64,000 bases of DNA from Clostridium beijerinckii (GTDB taxonomy: Bacteria; Bacillota; Clostridia; Clostridiales; Clostridiaceae). The stretch spans positions 4,948,001-5,012,000 of the forward strand of contig NZ_CP073653.1 in the NCBI RefSeq assembly GCF_018223745.1. The letters are read 5' to 3'. The notes under the pieces were generated by a model. That model was given only the letters and a program-made list of their open reading frames with translations, was not told where the DNA came from and did no database searches. Positions 26,853 to 35,528 of this stretch are shown here, piece after piece. Numbering within the stretch: position 1 is the first letter of the stretch; every line of letters starts with the position of its first letter. The position numbers were made by a program, and so were the translations under genes.

Positions 26853-27800
26853 TTAATTACTTAAAATATCTTTAGTTATTTTATTGCACTTTAGTAATAC
26901 TTTTTTAGGAATATCATCTTTCTTATTCAATATTTTTATTGCATAATCTACTGCTTCTTTTCCTCCAGTCTTGCATGTAAATGTTCCTTGCAATATGCCA
27001 TTTCTAACAAGGTCTATACCTCCTTGAGGTCCTTCTAAGCCATCAACACCAATTATTTTAATATTTTTTGAATTAGTACTTACGGTAGCGTAATATGCCC
27101 CAAGTGCCATATAATCACTATGGGCAAAAATTATATTAACGTCCTTATCATCTTTCAATATTTCTTCTAATTTATCTTCTGTTTCATTCTTCTGCCAATT
27201 CCCTACAATGGTTCTATCTATAGCAATATTTTTATAATTACTAATCGCTTCTTTAAATCCATCAGTTATTTCTTTATCTGTACTTGAATCTAATATTCCT
27301 TGGACCTCTATAACATTAGCCTTGTTATTACCAGCTAAATTAGCAATTAACTCTCCTGCCTGCACTCCTATAGATCTTGTATCAGCCCCTATATATAAAG
27401 TATAATCATATCCATCAACAGCTCTATCCAATAATATAACCGGTAAAGATTCATACGCTTTTCTTACAGTTGGTGTTAGTTCTTTGGAGTTATTAATTGA
27501 AACAATCAGTAAATCTGCGCCAAAGTTCATCAAATCTTCTATATCCTCTTTTTGTTTTTCAACATCTCCACCTGCATCCTTAAAAATTATTTTTATATTG
27601 CTATGTTTCTTAGCTTCTTCCTGTATTTCTTTATTCATACTTATTCTCCATGGTTCATATAGGTTTGCTTGAGACATACCGATTATAAATGTATCCTTTT
27701 TCTGAGAGTTTGTCCTATATAAATAGATTGCAAAAATTATTAGTCCAGATATACAAACTATAATTATAGATAAATAAATAATTTTTCTTTTATTATTCAC
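26853..27800 (-). CDS. membrane-anchored sugar-binding protein, probable sensor component (XylFII-like)
   Basis: This is a type 1 periplasmic-binding fold held by an uncleaved N-terminal helix (about residues 6-28; no lipobox Cys). Sugar-binding family blocks are IIGMSQANLYEPWR, GGDVEKQKEDIEDLMNFGADLLIVS, VILLDRAVDGYDYTLYIGAD and FAHSDYMALGAYYAT. I start at the GTG at 27800 behind GAGGGG, one base after the regulator stop; the longer frame would overlap that gene. Anchored binding proteins of this kind dock on LytS-type kinases (C. beijerinckii XylFII-LytS senses xylose). The predicted kinase is at 20019-21788. The ligand is probably the ytf substrate. Confidence 0.82.
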   Translation of the reverse strand: MNNKRKIIYLSIIIVCISGLIIFAIYLYRTNSQKKDTFIIGMSQANLYEPWRISMNKEIQEEAKKHSNIKIIFKDAGGDVEKQKEDIEDLMNFGADLLIVSINNSKELTPTVRKAYESLPVILLDRAVDGYDYTLYIGADTRSIGVQAGELIANLAGNNKANVIEVQGILDSSTDKEITDGFKEAISNYKNIAIDRTIVGNWQKNETEDKLEEILKDDKDVNIIFAHSDYMALGAYYATVSTNSKNIKIIGVDGLEGPQGGIDLVRNGILQGTFTCKTGGKEAVDYAIKILNKKDDIPKKVLLKCNKITKDILSN

Positions 27801-27801
27801 T

Positions 27802-29004
27802 CTATTTTCCCCTCTTATATTCCGTTGGTGAAACTCCAACTACTTTTTTAAAAGCTCTACAAAAATAATGTTGATTACTATAGCCGACTAGTTCTGCCAC
27901 ATCATAAATTTTAACAGCTGGATCCTCCATGATATACATCGCTTTTTCTATTCTTATTTTAGTAAGGTAATCAATAAATGATAATCCAGTTTCTTTTTTT
28001 AATAATTTACTTAAATATGAGGATGTTACTTCTAATTTATTTGATATATAATTTATATTTAACTCATTTGAATAATAGTTATCTTCTATATACTTGATTG
28101 CTAGTAAAACCATAGAACTGCACTTCTTTTTTTCATTAACCCTATTCATTATCTTCATATATTCATCTTTTATCTTAAATACATCATTAAAAACACTTGC
28201 CTGCTCAATTAATACATTACACTTTAAATATTTATATATCTCTTTCTGTATTTTTTTTGCAATAGAAATCCACCACCCCATATCATTTATTTTGCTTACT
28301 AGTATTATATTTTTCTTATCATCATTAAAAATATACTTTAACTCTAAATCTTTAAATCCATCATTTAAAATATTAGCTATTGCAAACTCTAATAATTCAA
28401 CACTCCAATTCCTAACACTTACTTCAACATTAAGTTTTTCTACAATCTTTATAACCATAATTCCAATATTTCTTCCAAACTCGATATCAAAAAAACTCAT
28501 CTCCTTTAAAACTTGTTCATCACTTAATTTATTGTTAAACCATTCGCTAAAAAAAGTTTTTTGTAATACTTCCTTATTTTCAGCTAATTGTCTTTTTACC
28601 CATTCTAAGTAATTGTTTTCTTTTCCCCTTTCAATAAGTTTTTTGGTTACTTTAATTACTATCTCCTCTATGTTCTTTTTACTCACAGGTTTTAGAATGT
28701 AATCGAAAACATTGAACTGCAATGCTTTTTGAGCGTATGAAAAATCATCATATCCACTTATTATAATAACAATCCCATTATTGCCAATCTCTTTTAGCTT
28801 TTGCAATAGGTCTAAACCGTTTAAGAATGGCATATTTATATCCAATAATATAATATCAGGTCTGTTTTCTTTAATAATTTCTAATGCAATTTCTCCATCC
28901 TCTGCTTGCCCTACTATCTCAATACCGAACTCACTCCAATTTAAAATATTCTCAATACCCCTTCTAATTTTAGGCTCGTCATCAGCGATAACTAGTTTCC
29001 ACAT
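27802..29004 (-). CDS. YesN-like response regulator (REC plus AraC-type HTH)
   Basis: This 400-residue cytosolic regulator starts with a receiver domain (WKLVIADDEPKIRRGIENIL; phospho-Asp about 55 in IILLDINMPFLNG; Lys near 105). A variable middle region of about 130 residues follows, then an AraC-type double helix-turn-helix (YISNKLEVTSSYLSKLLKKETGLSFIDYLTKIRIEKA ... VAELVGYSNQHYFCRAFKKVVGVSPTEYKRG). It is co-transcribed with the anchored binding protein (1-bp gap) and lies upstream of ytfQ. It is expected to switch on the ytf operon when phosphorylated by the LytS-like kinase. Confidence 0.9.
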   Translation of the reverse strand: MWKLVIADDEPKIRRGIENILNWSEFGIEIVGQAEDGEIALEIIKENRPDIILLDINMPFLNGLDLLQKLKEIGNNGIVIIISGYDDFSYAQKALQFNVFDYILKPVSKKNIEEIVIKVTKKLIERGKENNYLEWVKRQLAENKEVLQKTFFSEWFNNKLSDEQVLKEMSFFDIEFGRNIGIMVIKIVEKLNVEVSVRNWSVELLEFAIANILNDGFKDLELKYIFNDDKKNIILVSKINDMGWWISIAKKIQKEIYKYLKCNVLIEQASVFNDVFKIKDEYMKIMNRVNEKKKCSSMVLLAIKYIEDNYYSNELNINYISNKLEVTSSYLSKLLKKETGLSFIDYLTKIRIEKAMYIMEDPAVKIYDVAELVGYSNQHYFCRAFKKVVGVSPTEYKRGK

Positions 29005-29220
29005 AATTCCTCCATTTATAATATATATTACAATAATAAATTTATATTTAATATTCTTGAGCTAAGGTTGAATTAATATTAAAATATAGGAAATTAATTG
29101 CAAGATATATTTTTTATTTTGTTACTATATTAATTTTTATTGTTTTAATACTCCATTAATGTAATTATTAAGCATATATTTATATTATTTTAATATATTT
29201 CCAAAATAATTTCTAGAAAT

Positions 29221-29282
29221 AATTGTATGTACAATTTTAATGTAATATAATATACTTGTACATACATGAAACCGATATCTTT
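29221..29282 (+). promoter_or_regulatory. galM promoter with paired AraR operators and cre-like site
   Basis: The -35 TTGTAT (29223-29228), inside the operator AATTGTATGTACAATT (29221-29236), is 17 bp from -10 TATAAT (29246-29251). A second operator, CTTGTACATACATG (29255-29268), covers the start point. Operator centres are 33 bp apart, exactly as at araA. ATGAAACCGATATCTTT (29266-29282) is cre-like with two mismatches. Confidence 0.72.
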
Positions 29283-29341
29283 AATTATGTAAATGTATAC
29301 TAAAAAATATGTAGTAATTTATTAAATACGGAGGTGTTATC

Positions 29342-30397
29342 ATGGCAATAGAAAAAAATGTTTTCGGAACAATGCCTGATGGAAAAGATGTTTATATTTA
29401 TACTTTAACAAACTCTAACAAAATGAAAGTTGAGATTTCTACTTACGGTGGTACAATAGTTTCATCTCTAGTTCCGAATAAGGATGGTAAATTAATTGAT
29501 GTAACGCTAGGATATGATAATTTAGATGGTTATTTAAAAGGAGATAAATTTTTCGGTGCCTTAATAGGACGTTTTGGAAATAGAATTCAATATGGAAAGT
29601 TCATCCTTAATGATCAAGAATACACTTTAGCTCAGAATGATGGAGAAAATCATTTACACGGCGGCTTAAAAGGCTTTGATAAAGTAGTATGGGATTCAAA
29701 AATAGTTGAAGATTCTCCTAATACATTAGAACTTTCTTATTTTAGCCCAGACGGTGAAGAAGGATATCCTGGTAACCTTAATGTTAAAGTTACTTATGTC
29801 CTTACTGAAGATAATGCTCTAGAGATAAATTATAGTGCAACTTCTGATAAAGATACAGTCGTAAATCTTACAAATCATGCTTATTTTAATTTATCCGGTC
29901 ATTCATCTGGTGACGTTCTTAATCAAAAATTGATGATAAATGCAGATAAGTTTACAGTAAACGATAAATATTCAATTCCTACAGGCGAAATAAAAGAGGT
30001 AGCCGGAACTCCTATGGACTTTAGATCATTAACTCCTATCGGCAAAAATATAACTAGTGATTATGAACAAATTGATTTTGGAAAAGGATACGATCATAAC
30101 TGGGTACTAAATACCGATGGATGTGATAGCTCAAAAGCTGCTCAAGCTATTGATGAAAATTCTGGAATAGTATTGGATGTTTATACAACCACTCCTGGAA
30201 TTCAATTTTACAGTGGGAACTTTCTTGATGGTTCAGATGTAGGTAAAAATAAATCTGTTTATAATCGTAGAAATGGATTTTGTTTAGAAACTCAATATTT
30301 TCCTAACTCTATAAACTGTAGTAAATTTAAATCTCCAATACTTAGAGCTGGAGAAGTATATAAAGATAAAACCATTTATAAATTCTCTACATTATAA
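29342..30397 (+). CDS. galM: aldose 1-epimerase
   Basis: This cytosolic mutarotase interconverts alpha and beta sugar anomers. At 351 aa it is typical in length. Family blocks are ISTYGGTIVSSLVPNKDG, DVTLGYDNLDGYLKGDKFFGALIGRFGNRI, NDGENHLHGGLKGFDKVVWD with a catalytic-site His, VNLTNHAYFNLSGH with the acid His, and the C-terminal ETQYFPNSINCSKFKSPILRAGE with the base Glu. It has a GGAGGTG site. AraR-type operators place it in the arabinose regulon, where it may speed ring-form exchange of imported arabinose for AraA. Confidence 0.95.
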   Translation: MAIEKNVFGTMPDGKDVYIYTLTNSNKMKVEISTYGGTIVSSLVPNKDGKLIDVTLGYDNLDGYLKGDKFFGALIGRFGNRIQYGKFILNDQEYTLAQNDGENHLHGGLKGFDKVVWDSKIVEDSPNTLELSYFSPDGEEGYPGNLNVKVTYVLTEDNALEINYSATSDKDTVVNLTNHAYFNLSGHSSGDVLNQKLMINADKFTVNDKYSIPTGEIKEVAGTPMDFRSLTPIGKNITSDYEQIDFGKGYDHNWVLNTDGCDSSKAAQAIDENSGIVLDVYTTTPGIQFYSGNFLDGSDVGKNKSVYNRRNGFCLETQYFPNSINCSKFKSPILRAGEVYKDKTIYKFSTL

Positions 30398-30447
30398 ATT
30401 CTGATATTATAATGCACTAATATAAAAAGGTACTTAACCAATAAACA

Positions 30448-30519
30448 TCCATAGTGGGTAATTATGTTTTATGATTTAATTATTAAATAAAAATTCGCCT
30501 AAAATATAACCACTATGGA
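30448..30519 (+). terminator. inverted repeat after galM
   Basis: 11-bp perfect arms ATCCATAGTGG/CCACTATGGAT are separated by about 50 AT-rich bases and lie 50 bp after galM. It may help end the galM transcript, though there is no T tract. Confidence 0.35.
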
Positions 30520-30557
30520 TTATACAAATATTATAAAGAGCACTAAAAAATAAACAC

Positions 30558-30760
30558 TTTATTTTCCATGATTGTATGCTAATCCAACTTTGTCTTAAAG
30601 ATTGCTTTCTGACCTAAGTCGCCTAATAGATACTATTCTAAATGAAATACGTTACCATACAATCATTGAAATAAATCAAGGAAAATCCCTATCTACAATG
30701 GCGACGCTATCTATTTATAAAGTTGATATTATTAAAAAACATGCTCAGTCCCAAAATTAA
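30558..30760 (+). other. possible decayed gene or element fragment (inverted repeats plus 52-codon frame)
   Basis: Within the 619-bp spacer 30398-31016, 20-bp imperfect inverted repeats (30558-30578 and 30656-30675; both contain GATTGTATG or its complement) overlap a 52-codon open stretch at 30602-30760. It has no ATG or ribosome binding site, and its base composition is less AT-rich than its surroundings. Its product (LLSDLSRLIDTILNEIRYH...) matches nothing I recognise. It could be a remnant of an insertion sequence. The rest of the spacer shows nothing. Confidence 0.25.
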
Positions 30761-31016
30761 AATTTCTTATTAAAGTATATTAACCTCAAAAGATATTCAT
30801 CACGCTGAGTATACTCAATACGATAAGGTTGCTTGAATTTATGCATTACTAAATTTATTTTAAAATACAACTTTTAGAATGTTTTTTGTAATCTATGCAA
30901 ATACATTTCAATATTTATACATATTTTAAAATTAATGCTTATTAACTTTATGCTTAGACTTATCAAATACCTTGCGCTTATATTTTTAATGTCATTTTTA
31001 TTAAAGGAGAATTTAT

Positions 31017-32720
31017 ATGTATAATAAATTAAAAAAAGTTATTAGTAACTATCCTATTAATACAAAATTCAAAATAACTTTTTCAACAATTTTAGGACTT
31101 ACTTCTTTCCTTATGGTAGCTGTGATATGCATAATATTGTTTATTTCATCGCAAACAAATTCGCTATATAATGGACCATATAAAGTTTCTGAGACTATTT
31201 CTAATATTAGAGTAAACTTACAAACAATAAAAATGGACATGTTCAGATCAATCACAGAAACAGATCCAGGAATAAAGAACTTTTATCTAGAGCAAGCTGA
31301 TACAGAATCTATAGCTCTTTCGAAAAATATAGAAATTTTAAAAGAAATACATAAGGGAGATCCATCTTTATTAAATGAATTTTTATCAAATGTAAAGGGT
31401 TTAGATGATAAGAGAGAAAAATTAAGTGACTTATTAAAATCAAAAACCAATCAGTCTGTAATGAAAGTCAGCCAAGATGCTTACTCTTCACAAATTAAAG
31501 AGTCTGAAGAATGTATACTTAAGCTTTTTAAGTCATCCCAAGAAGATGCTAATTCCTTTGTTACTAATTCAAATACTTATAGAAATATATCACTAATTTC
31601 TATTACGTTTATTATGATAATATTAATTGTGATATCATTATTGTTAATTAGGGTATTGAATGATGTATTACTTGAAGGGATTAATCATATTAAGGATATT
31701 GCAAAAAACCTAGCTCATGGAAATCTTAAGATAAATACTGAATATAATGCAAAAGATGAAATGGGTGAAATGTCCCGCGATTTAACTAATTCTATCGGAA
31801 TGTTACTTTCTTATATTAATGATATAACAAGCACTTTGGAAAGATTAGCAGATGGAGATTTAGATATACATTTAGATACTTCAATAGCATATATAGGCGA
31901 TTTTAATCCTATACAAAAATCAATAAAAAATATTATCGATTCTTTAAATATTATATTTCAGAATATGGATCAATCAATCTCATCAATTTCTAATGGTTCT
32001 GAGCAATTATCTTCAACTACCCAAATACTCTCTGAAGGCTCTATTAACCAGGCTGGTGCTGTTGAAGAGCTCTTTACTAGTTTTAAGAAAATACTGCAAA
32101 AGGTTAATAATACTACTAACAATGCAGATAAAGCTAAAAGTTTTTCCATTAATGTAAAACATATTGTAGAAGAAGGAAACGAAAAGATGCAAATATTGAT
32201 GGAATCTATGAAAGAAATAACTATCTGCTCAAAACAAATTGCTGAAATTATAAAAGCAATAGAAGAAATTGCTTCTCAAACTAATCTTTTAGCATTAAAC
32301 GCTGCTATTGAAGCAGCTAGAGCCGGTGAAGCTGGAAAAGGTTTTGCTGTAGTTGCAGACGAAGTCAGAAATCTTGCTGAACAATCTGCCGAAGCCGTAA
32401 ACAATACTTCTAAGATTATAAAAAATTCATTGCATGTAGTAGCTAATGGAGAAAAGCTGGCTACAGAGACTGCTGCTGCATTAGATATAATAGTTAAAAA
32501 TGTCGATGATACTACTAATTTAGTGAAAGAAATAGCTGTAGCCTCTGAAGACCAAACTGAAGCTATAACCGAAATGACCAGTAAGGTTGATCAAATTTCT
32601 CAAGTAGTTCAAACTAATTCTGCAACAGCAGAAGAACTAGCAGCATCTACAGAAGAATTAGCTTCTCAATCTCAGATAATAAAAACTGAAATATCAAAGT
32701 ATACATTAAAAAACAAATAA
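31017..32720 (+). CDS. methyl-accepting chemotaxis protein
   Basis: This 567-residue chemoreceptor has a membrane helix at about 22-45, an extracellular four-helix sensor domain, and a second helix at about 190-213. HAMP repeats (NLAHGNLKINTEYNAKDEMGEMSRDL and LADGDLDIHLD) and the cytoplasmic signalling hairpin follow. The universally conserved tip IEEIASQTNLLALNAAIEAARAGEAGKGFAVVADEVRNLAEQS is near 415-465. It passes ligand signals to CheA/CheW. It has an AAAGGAG site. It lies next to galM, but no sequence evidence shows that it senses sugars. Confidence 0.93.
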   Translation: MYNKLKKVISNYPINTKFKITFSTILGLTSFLMVAVICIILFISSQTNSLYNGPYKVSETISNIRVNLQTIKMDMFRSITETDPGIKNFYLEQADTESIALSKNIEILKEIHKGDPSLLNEFLSNVKGLDDKREKLSDLLKSKTNQSVMKVSQDAYSSQIKESEECILKLFKSSQEDANSFVTNSNTYRNISLISITFIMIILIVISLLLIRVLNDVLLEGINHIKDIAKNLAHGNLKINTEYNAKDEMGEMSRDLTNSIGMLLSYINDITSTLERLADGDLDIHLDTSIAYIGDFNPIQKSIKNIIDSLNIIFQNMDQSISSISNGSEQLSSTTQILSEGSINQAGAVEELFTSFKKILQKVNNTTNNADKAKSFSINVKHIVEEGNEKMQILMESMKEITICSKQIAEIIKAIEEIASQTNLLALNAAIEAARAGEAGKGFAVVADEVRNLAEQSAEAVNNTSKIIKNSLHVVANGEKLATETAAALDIIVKNVDDTTNLVKEIAVASEDQTEAITEMTSKVDQISQVVQTNSATAEELAASTEELASQSQIIKTEISKYTLKNK

Positions 32721-32754
32721 TGAATTTTGGCCTTTTAGATATCAATACTTATTT

Positions 32755-32790
32755 CAAGCCAAAGAATTAGAATGTAAAAATTCTTTGGCT
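32755..32790 (+). terminator. terminator of the chemoreceptor gene
   Basis: A 13-bp perfect stem (32755-32767 and 32778-32790) lies 35 bp after the stop, with only a weak T tract. Confidence 0.5.
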
Positions 32791-32796
32791 TCAATA

Positions 32797-32835
32797 TAAA
32801 AAGATCATATCTGTGCCATTGGCATAACGCCATGA
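32797..32835 (-). terminator. terminator of the HAD hydrolase gene
   Basis: On the minus strand ATCAT/ATGAT with an inner TGCCA/TGGCA stem is followed by CTTTTTATATTG, 48 bp past the HAD gene stop. Confidence 0.5.
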
Positions 32836-32882
32836 TAAAACTGCTTTACTTAGACGTTAAAGCGCAATCATATAATTTCTTT

Positions 32883-33749
32883 TTATTTCTGTTCTTCTAA
32901 AACTCTATATATTGCTTTTGCTACTCCTAAATTGTCATTTGTATCAGTTATATATTTTGCTATTTCTTTTATTTCAGGAATAGCATTTCCCATAGCAACT
33001 GATTCTTTGAATTCTGTAAACATAGAATAATCGTTAAAACTATCTCCTAGCACCAAAACTTCATCTCTTTCAAATCCCATTTTTTCAGCTACTTTTGCAA
33101 GTATAATGCCCTTTTGAGCAGTTATATCCGTAATCTCTATATTATCCCTGAATGAAGATGAAACAGCAATTCCTTTCAATTCTCCAATAACTTTTTTCAT
33201 TTTATTTATAAGCTCTATATCTTTATGGAAAGCTACAAACTTTCTAATTTCTATACCACTGCTTAAAAATTTATCCAAATCAGAAATATAATTAAGTTGA
33301 ACAAAATATGGTTGAACTTTGGCAAGTTCCAAAGCTTCTTCTGGAGTAAGCTCTGGATTAAAGGATAACGTTCTATATGCCATTTCCTTTAAAGCTTCCT
33401 CTTTAGTGTCTGTAGTATATATTCCTTTATTAGTAAATATTCTTGCAGATACTTTTTCTCTTTGAAGTATATTTATAATTTTAGTTGCAGTTTCTAGCTC
33501 TATATTTATCTCTTCTAGAATATTTCCATCCTCATCTCTATACTCTGCCCCATTCATAAGTACACATTGACATCTTATATTATTTTCCATCAAAAGAGGT
33601 TTAACAGTATCATATTCCCTTCCTGTTGAAATTGCAAATATAATTCCTGCCTTCTCAGCGCGCTTAATAGCAGATACGGTCTCTTTATCTATTTTATGTT
33701 TTGTATTCAACAGTGTCCCATCCATATCTGATGCAATAAGTTTTATCAT
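32883..33749 (-). CDS. Cof-type HAD-IIB hydrolase
   Basis: This 288-residue cytosolic phosphatase belongs to the haloacid dehalogenase superfamily, Cof subfamily. Motif I is DMDGTLLN with nucleophile Asp9 and acid Asp11. Motif II is ISTGRE, the conserved Lys lies in AQKGIILAKVAEK, and motif III/IV is VLGDSFNDYSMF, followed by VAMGNAIPEIKEIA. The large C2B cap domain lies between. Such enzymes remove phosphate from sugar phosphates, flavin or nucleotides; the substrate cannot be read from sequence. It is a single-gene unit. Confidence 0.92.
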   Translation of the reverse strand: MIKLIASDMDGTLLNTKHKIDKETVSAIKRAEKAGIIFAISTGREYDTVKPLLMENNIRCQCVLMNGAEYRDEDGNILEEINIELETATKIINILQREKVSARIFTNKGIYTTDTKEEALKEMAYRTLSFNPELTPEEALELAKVQPYFVQLNYISDLDKFLSSGIEIRKFVAFHKDIELINKMKKVIGELKGIAVSSSFRDNIEITDITAQKGIILAKVAEKMGFERDEVLVLGDSFNDYSMFTEFKESVAMGNAIPEIKEIAKYITDTNDNLGVAKAIYRVLEEQK

Positions 33750-33927
33750 TTGGGATCATCTCCTCGCTATTTTATTAAATTTCTCATACCTTAATATTAT
33801 AACAAAGTTTATTCAATTGTGAAAATAAGCGACATGATTTCACTTTTATCAATATATAGTTAAAAATAGGTTTTATTGATTCCTAACTTTTATTTGACAT
33901 CTTTTCTATTCATCAAACTTATAACAC

Positions 33928-33970
33928 AAAAAAGCCTACCCTTTATATAATATAAAGTGCAAGCTTTTTT
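33928..33970 (-). terminator. terminator of the GntR/UTRA gene
   Basis: A long stem (AAAAAAGC...GCTTTTTT with an inner CTTTATAT/ATATAAAG) ends in TTTTTTG on the minus strand. It lies in the 465-bp spacer 33750-34214, which otherwise shows only AT-rich DNA. Confidence 0.6.
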
Positions 33971-34214
33971 ATTCACCCAAGATAATTGAAATTATTAACT
34001 ATATAAATCACTAATTCATACAACTAAATATGATTTCTATATTAATTTAAGCTTATTTAAATACTTGATTTATTATAATTTTAAATATATATTTTATATA
34101 ATAAATCTACTTTTCCCCCCCATCAAACCAATTATTCAATTAAGATAATAATTATAGACACTTATTTGTAATATCTATATAAATTTACTAGTAAAACATA
34201 TAACATTAAATTAT

Positions 34215-34922
34215 TTAGTTAATACTAGTCAAGCTTATCAATTTCATATTTTTATAGTTAAATTTCTCTACAGAAATATCAAATACTATTCCACTACTTA
34301 AAAATATAGTATTATTTAAAACTAAAGCTGGATCATCTTTTTCCAAGTTCAAAAAACTTGCTTCTTCTTCAGTTAATTTTTCAGAAGTTATTATTCTATC
34401 CGCAAATCCTATTTTTAATTTTAAATCATTTGTAATGTAATCAAATATAGACTTACTACATATTTCTTCATTCAAATAAGGAATAATATCTTTATTATAG
34501 TAAGATTCCTCTATTTCAATTGGATCTCCATTTAAATATCTTACTCTTTTAATATAATATATCTTTGTGCCAATATCACATTTCATTCTATTTGATAATT
34601 TTTCATCTGCATTAATTAACGAAAATTCAGCAACCTTACTTTCAAACTTTTCATTAGAATACTGTTTTGATAAACCATTTATATCTCTTATTTGGGCGCA
34701 ACCATTTTTTGCAAACTCCCTTAAAAATATCCCACTACCTTGCACTCTATAAACATAACCTTTAGTCACTAATATTTCTATAGCTTTTCTTATAGTATTT
34801 TTGCTAACATTAAATTTTTTTATCAGTTCCTCTTCTGTAGGAAGTTTTTTACTCAAACTATATCTATCTTCCAACATTTCTTTTTCTAAAATATTAATAA
34901 CCATTTCATACTTTGTTTGCAT
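34215..34922 (-). CDS. GntR family transcriptional regulator with UTRA domain
   Basis: This 235-residue DNA-binding regulator has an N-terminal winged helix (about 8-75: KLPTEEELIKKFNVSKNTIRKAIEILVTKGYVYRVQGSGIFL) and a C-terminal UTRA effector domain (KIYYIKRVRYLNGDPIEIEESYYN ... LNLEKDDPALVLNNTIFLSSG). HutC/TreR/NagR-type regulators of this kind usually bind a sugar phosphate or amino acid. No catabolic gene is adjacent, so its target is unknown. It is flanked by spacers of 465 and 606 bp. Confidence 0.9.
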   Translation of the reverse strand: MQTKYEMVINILEKEMLEDRYSLSKKLPTEEELIKKFNVSKNTIRKAIEILVTKGYVYRVQGSGIFLREFAKNGCAQIRDINGLSKQYSNEKFESKVAEFSLINADEKLSNRMKCDIGTKIYYIKRVRYLNGDPIEIEESYYNKDIIPYLNEEICSKSIFDYITNDLKLKIGFADRIITSEKLTEEEASFLNLEKDDPALVLNNTIFLSSGIVFDISVEKFNYKNMKLISLTSIN

Positions 34923-35034
34923 CTCTGTAATTCCTCGCTTTATTTTAAATAAGTATTTTTACTAATATCTTCTTCTAATTCGTAACACGTTAATCCTAAT
35001 CTATAAAGTTTCTAAAAACAATAAAAACTGTTAT

Positions 35035-35099
35035 ATCAAATATTAAACCCAATATTTCCTCTTTCATTTTCACTCGAAATATTGGGTTTAATACTTGAT
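35035..35099. repeat. long hairpin upstream of the GntR/UTRA gene
   Basis: 23-bp arms, nearly perfect (35035-35057 and 35077-35099), enclose a 19-nt loop in the 606-bp spacer 34923-35528. There is no T tract on either side. It may be a terminator or a regulator-binding palindrome; the rest of the spacer is AT-rich with no gene seen. Confidence 0.5.
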
Positions 35100-35440
35100 A
35101 ATTCCCTTTAATGAATATCATTATCACATAAATTCACTTTTCTCTTCTTAATAATTTATTTAATATCTTTACTAATATATTACATCTTTTACTTCTTAAT
35201 ATTTAAACTTTATATCTATTGATTCCTCCAACTAGCGGAATAATTTAACTATTCTTATAATTCATTGGCATGATTTATTATATAATATAAGGCACCTTTT
35301 GTAAAGGTTTAAATAACTTGTTTTAAGTTCACAAAATAATAATTCAAATAGTATATAAGTTGAATTATAATCCTATATTAATACTAATTATATATGCTTA
35401 ACCGTTAATAATATAGATAAATCTTTAACGCAACTTATAT

Positions 35441-35475
35441 AGAACTGCTAATTATTTTGTATAATCAGCAGTTCT
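35441..35475 (-). terminator. hairpin after the CAP-domain gene
   Basis: The stem AGAACTGCT/AGCAGTTCT, extended by ATTAT/ATAAT, lies 54 bp past the stop of the secreted CAP protein. The T tract is weak. Confidence 0.5.
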
Positions 35476-35528
35476 TACTTAACTTATGTATCATGTATAT
35501 TTATATTAACAACATACTAGTCCAAATA

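Noticed and set aside
28094..28612. 172-codon open frame on the plus strand
   Set aside because: It is the reverse strand of the YesN-like regulator; its composition is that of an antisense shadow and it has no ribosome binding site.
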